Of a stretch of 64,000 nt of DNA, positions 62,515-64,000 are shown piece after piece. Position 1 is the first letter of the stretch, and each line of letters begins with the position of its first letter. The translations under genes were made by a program, and so were the position numbers. The stretch is from Microvirga puerhi (lineage in GTDB: Bacteria; Pseudomonadota; Alphaproteobacteria; Rhizobiales; Beijerinckiaceae): positions 124,001 to 188,000 of the forward strand of contig NZ_JAIRBM010000006.1 in NCBI RefSeq assembly GCF_020089865.1, read 5' to 3'. The notes beneath the pieces are model-generated. The model searched no databases and had not been told where the DNA came from. It saw only the letters and a list, made by a program, of their open reading frames with translations.

Positions 62515-64000
62515 TTACTTCTCAAGTGCCCATTTTTCGGGATGGGCATTGTAGGGGCCGCCCGCCGGCGCTGGCACCCAGACGAAATCCTTCAGCTTCG
62601 TCGATGCCACACCATAGCGATTGGCAACCCACATCGTGGCCCATGGGAGATTCGCATTCATGGCCTTGCAGACATTCTGGTAGCGCGCGCTCAGCTGCTG
62701 CTGGTTCGTCTCCGCAAGAGCGGCATCGAAGGCCTGGGTTACTTCCGGCATTTCGATGCGCAGGAAATTGGCGCCGGCAGGCGGCTTCTGCGCAGCGTTG
62801 AGACCGATATTCAACCCGGACGGATCCGGCCCGTTCTGGAGTCCGGCATAGACGAGCGGGAACTGATTGAAGTCAGGACTGGCCGCATAGATCATGCCGT
62901 TATAGGTCGGCGTATCCACCACCCGCGGCACGACATTGATGCCCACTTGAGCGAGCATCGCCTGGACGGCTGCCATGACATTGGCGGCCTGCGGTGTGTT
63001 GTAGTAGGTCAGCAAGGTGATCGGCTTGGTGCCGTTGACCTTGTCCCACCCAGCTTCCGCAAGAAGCGCCTTCGCCTTGGCCGGATCGAACTTGTATGCG
63101 TTGAGTCCCTCCGGAACCAGCTGCTTCGCGACATAGCCGCAATTGGCCGCCGTCGCAGCACCGCCGTAGAGACTGTCGATGATCGCCTGGCGATCGATTG
63201 CATACATCACAGCCTGGCGGACGCGGACGTCCTTCCACAACGGGACCTGCTGATTGAATCCCAGGTAGTTGACGACGAACGACTGTCCCTCGATCACCTT
63301 GAATTCGTTCTTGCCCTTGAATGCCGGAACGTCGTCGGATTCGACATAAGTAAACTGGATTTCCCCGGCTCGCAGCGCCGACACGGCGGCAGCCGTGTTC
63401 TTGAAGTAGCGGTTGATCACCCGATCCGCTTTCGGACGCCCGAGGCGATAGTCCTCATCGGCGACCAGTTCCACGTACTGATCGGTGACATATTGCTTGA
63501 ACTTGAACGGACCGGTGCCGATCGGGTTGGTCGCCCACCAGGTGCTGGTCGCGAGTTCCTTCGGCGTGAAGCTCGCAAGCGCGTGCTCCGGCAGGATCAT
63601 GAGCTTCGTGAGCGTCGCGAGGAAACCGGAATCGGGTTTGGACAGCTTGATCACAACGGTCCGCTCGTCAGGCGTCTCGACGGACGAAACAGCGCCCAGA
63701 CGTGCAGCGAAGACGGTGCCGGTTTCGCCGTTCTTGGCCAGCTCGACCGTGAATTTCACATCCTTCGATGTGAACGGCTTGCCGTCATGCCACGTCTCTT
63801 TGGCAAGCTTGAATGTATATTCCGTCTGGCCCGGATTGACCGCATATTCCGTTGCCATAGCGCCTTCGATGGCCGTCAGATCCGCATTGTAGTTGACAAG
63901 CGGCTCGAAGTAGACGTTCAGCCACGTGAATCCTCCCGTGGCGGCGAGAGGATTGAAATTTCCCTGGAAACCGCCCGGCCCCACATCGAAGCCGCCCGTG
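62515..64000 (-). CDS. Dipeptide-type ABC transporter substrate-binding protein, N-terminus beyond window
   Basis: C-terminal 495 residues of a family-5 (DppA/OppA) binding protein; the frame is still open at base 64000 without a start or signal peptide, so the N-terminal part is outside. Motifs include [52 protein letters not shown] and the C-terminal [11 protein letters not shown]. It is the first gene of the operon. The apparent start inside the window at 63984 is an in-frame GTG within the domain and is rejected. Confidence 0.9.
   Translation of the reverse strand, partial: TGGFDVGPGGFQGNFNPLAATGGFTWLNVYFEPLVNYNADLTAIEGAMATEYAVNPGQTEYTFKLAKETWHDGKPFTSKDVKFTVELAKNGETGTVFAARLGAVSSVETPDERTVVIKLSKPDSGFLATLTKLMILPEHALASFTPKELATSTWWATNPIGTGPFKFKQYVTDQYVELVADEDYRLGRPKADRVINRYFKNTAAAVSALRAGEIQFTYVESDDVPAFKGKNEFKVIEGQSFVVNYLGFNQQVPLWKDVRVRQAVMYAIDRQAIIDSLYGGAATAANCGYVAKQLVPEGLNAYKFDPAKAKALLAEAGWDKVNGTKPITLLTYYNTPQAANVMAAVQAMLAQVGINVVPRVVDTPTYNGMIYAASPDFNQFPLVYAGLQNGPDPSGLNIGLNAAQKPPAGANFLRIEMPEVTQAFDAALAETNQQQLSARYQNVCKAMNANLPWATMWVANRYGVASTKLKDFVWVPAPAGGPYNAHPEKWALEK

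Overview
The window is high-GC DNA from a heterotrophic alphaproteobacterium, most likely of the order Hyphomicrobiales (Rhizobiales). That placement rests on gene content and arrangement: rhizobial-type uptake systems, a full ectoine-use cluster with ehu-type transporter genes, a tamA-tamB pair, an Anbu peptidase operon and an alphaproteobacterial-type UxaC. The genus is not resolved. I see no rRNA, tRNA, insertion sequence, phage gene or CRISPR array. About 54 protein genes fill the window densely.

Layout. 1-3.8 kb: hexuronate catabolism (uxaC, cut by the window edge; a GntR/FCD regulator; uxaA). 4-10.3 kb: tamA-tamB outer-membrane assembly pair. 10.4-13.5 kb: a LysR regulator, a DUF1003 membrane protein and an Nramp-family transporter with altered metal-site motifs. 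13.6-18.4 kb: a poly(amino acid) synthetase of the Pls type with its own phosphopantetheinyl transferase. 18.7-20.2 kb: trhO, slyX and a small YdcZ-type membrane protein. 20.2-25.2 kb: a branched-chain 2-oxoacid dehydrogenase complex (E1 alpha, E1 beta, E2, E3). 25.6-30.2 kb: an Anbu operon (ATP-grasp, alpha-E, transglutaminase, Anbu peptidase) and a convergent PRC-barrel gene. 30.4-43 kb: ectoine and 5-hydroxyectoine uptake and degradation (doeX, enuR, eutBC, doeAB, ehuBCDA, doeCD). 43.2-48.4 kb: a PilZ protein, a GlxA-type regulator, a methanethiol oxidase with a SCO1 partner, and a covalent-flavin oxidase. 48.4-57.6 kb: a LacI-controlled sugar ABC importer with ThuA, TIM-barrel and Gfo/Idh enzymes, resembling 3-keto-sugar catabolism. 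57.7-64 kb: a dipeptide-type ABC importer with an embedded DHDPS-family aldolase; its binding-protein gene runs off the right edge.

The genes work together mainly as import-and-degrade modules, each with a local regulator. In the ectoine module, EhuABCD imports, EutBC help convert hydroxyectoine, DoeA opens the ring, DoeB deacetylates, DoeD transaminates and DoeC yields aspartate; EnuR and DoeX sit divergently at the head. A repeated motif (consensus near ATTGTCATGATT) occurs in the doeX-enuR intergenic region and upstream of eutB and is the best operator candidate there. A perfect palindrome TGTAATCGATTACA precedes the sugar importer. In all three ABC operons a strong stem-loop lies directly after the binding-protein gene and before the first permease gene.

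Most noteworthy for follow-up: the Pls-like synthetase, whose adenylation-domain code read by eye (D-L-E-D-I-G-S-V-V-K) points to a basic amino acid such as lysine; the Anbu operon; the shared ectoine-regulon motif; the Nramp-like protein lacking the canonical TM1 Asn and TM6 Met; and the mtoX-SCO1 pair followed by a flavin oxidase. All functions are inferred by reading the sequence; no database search was run.
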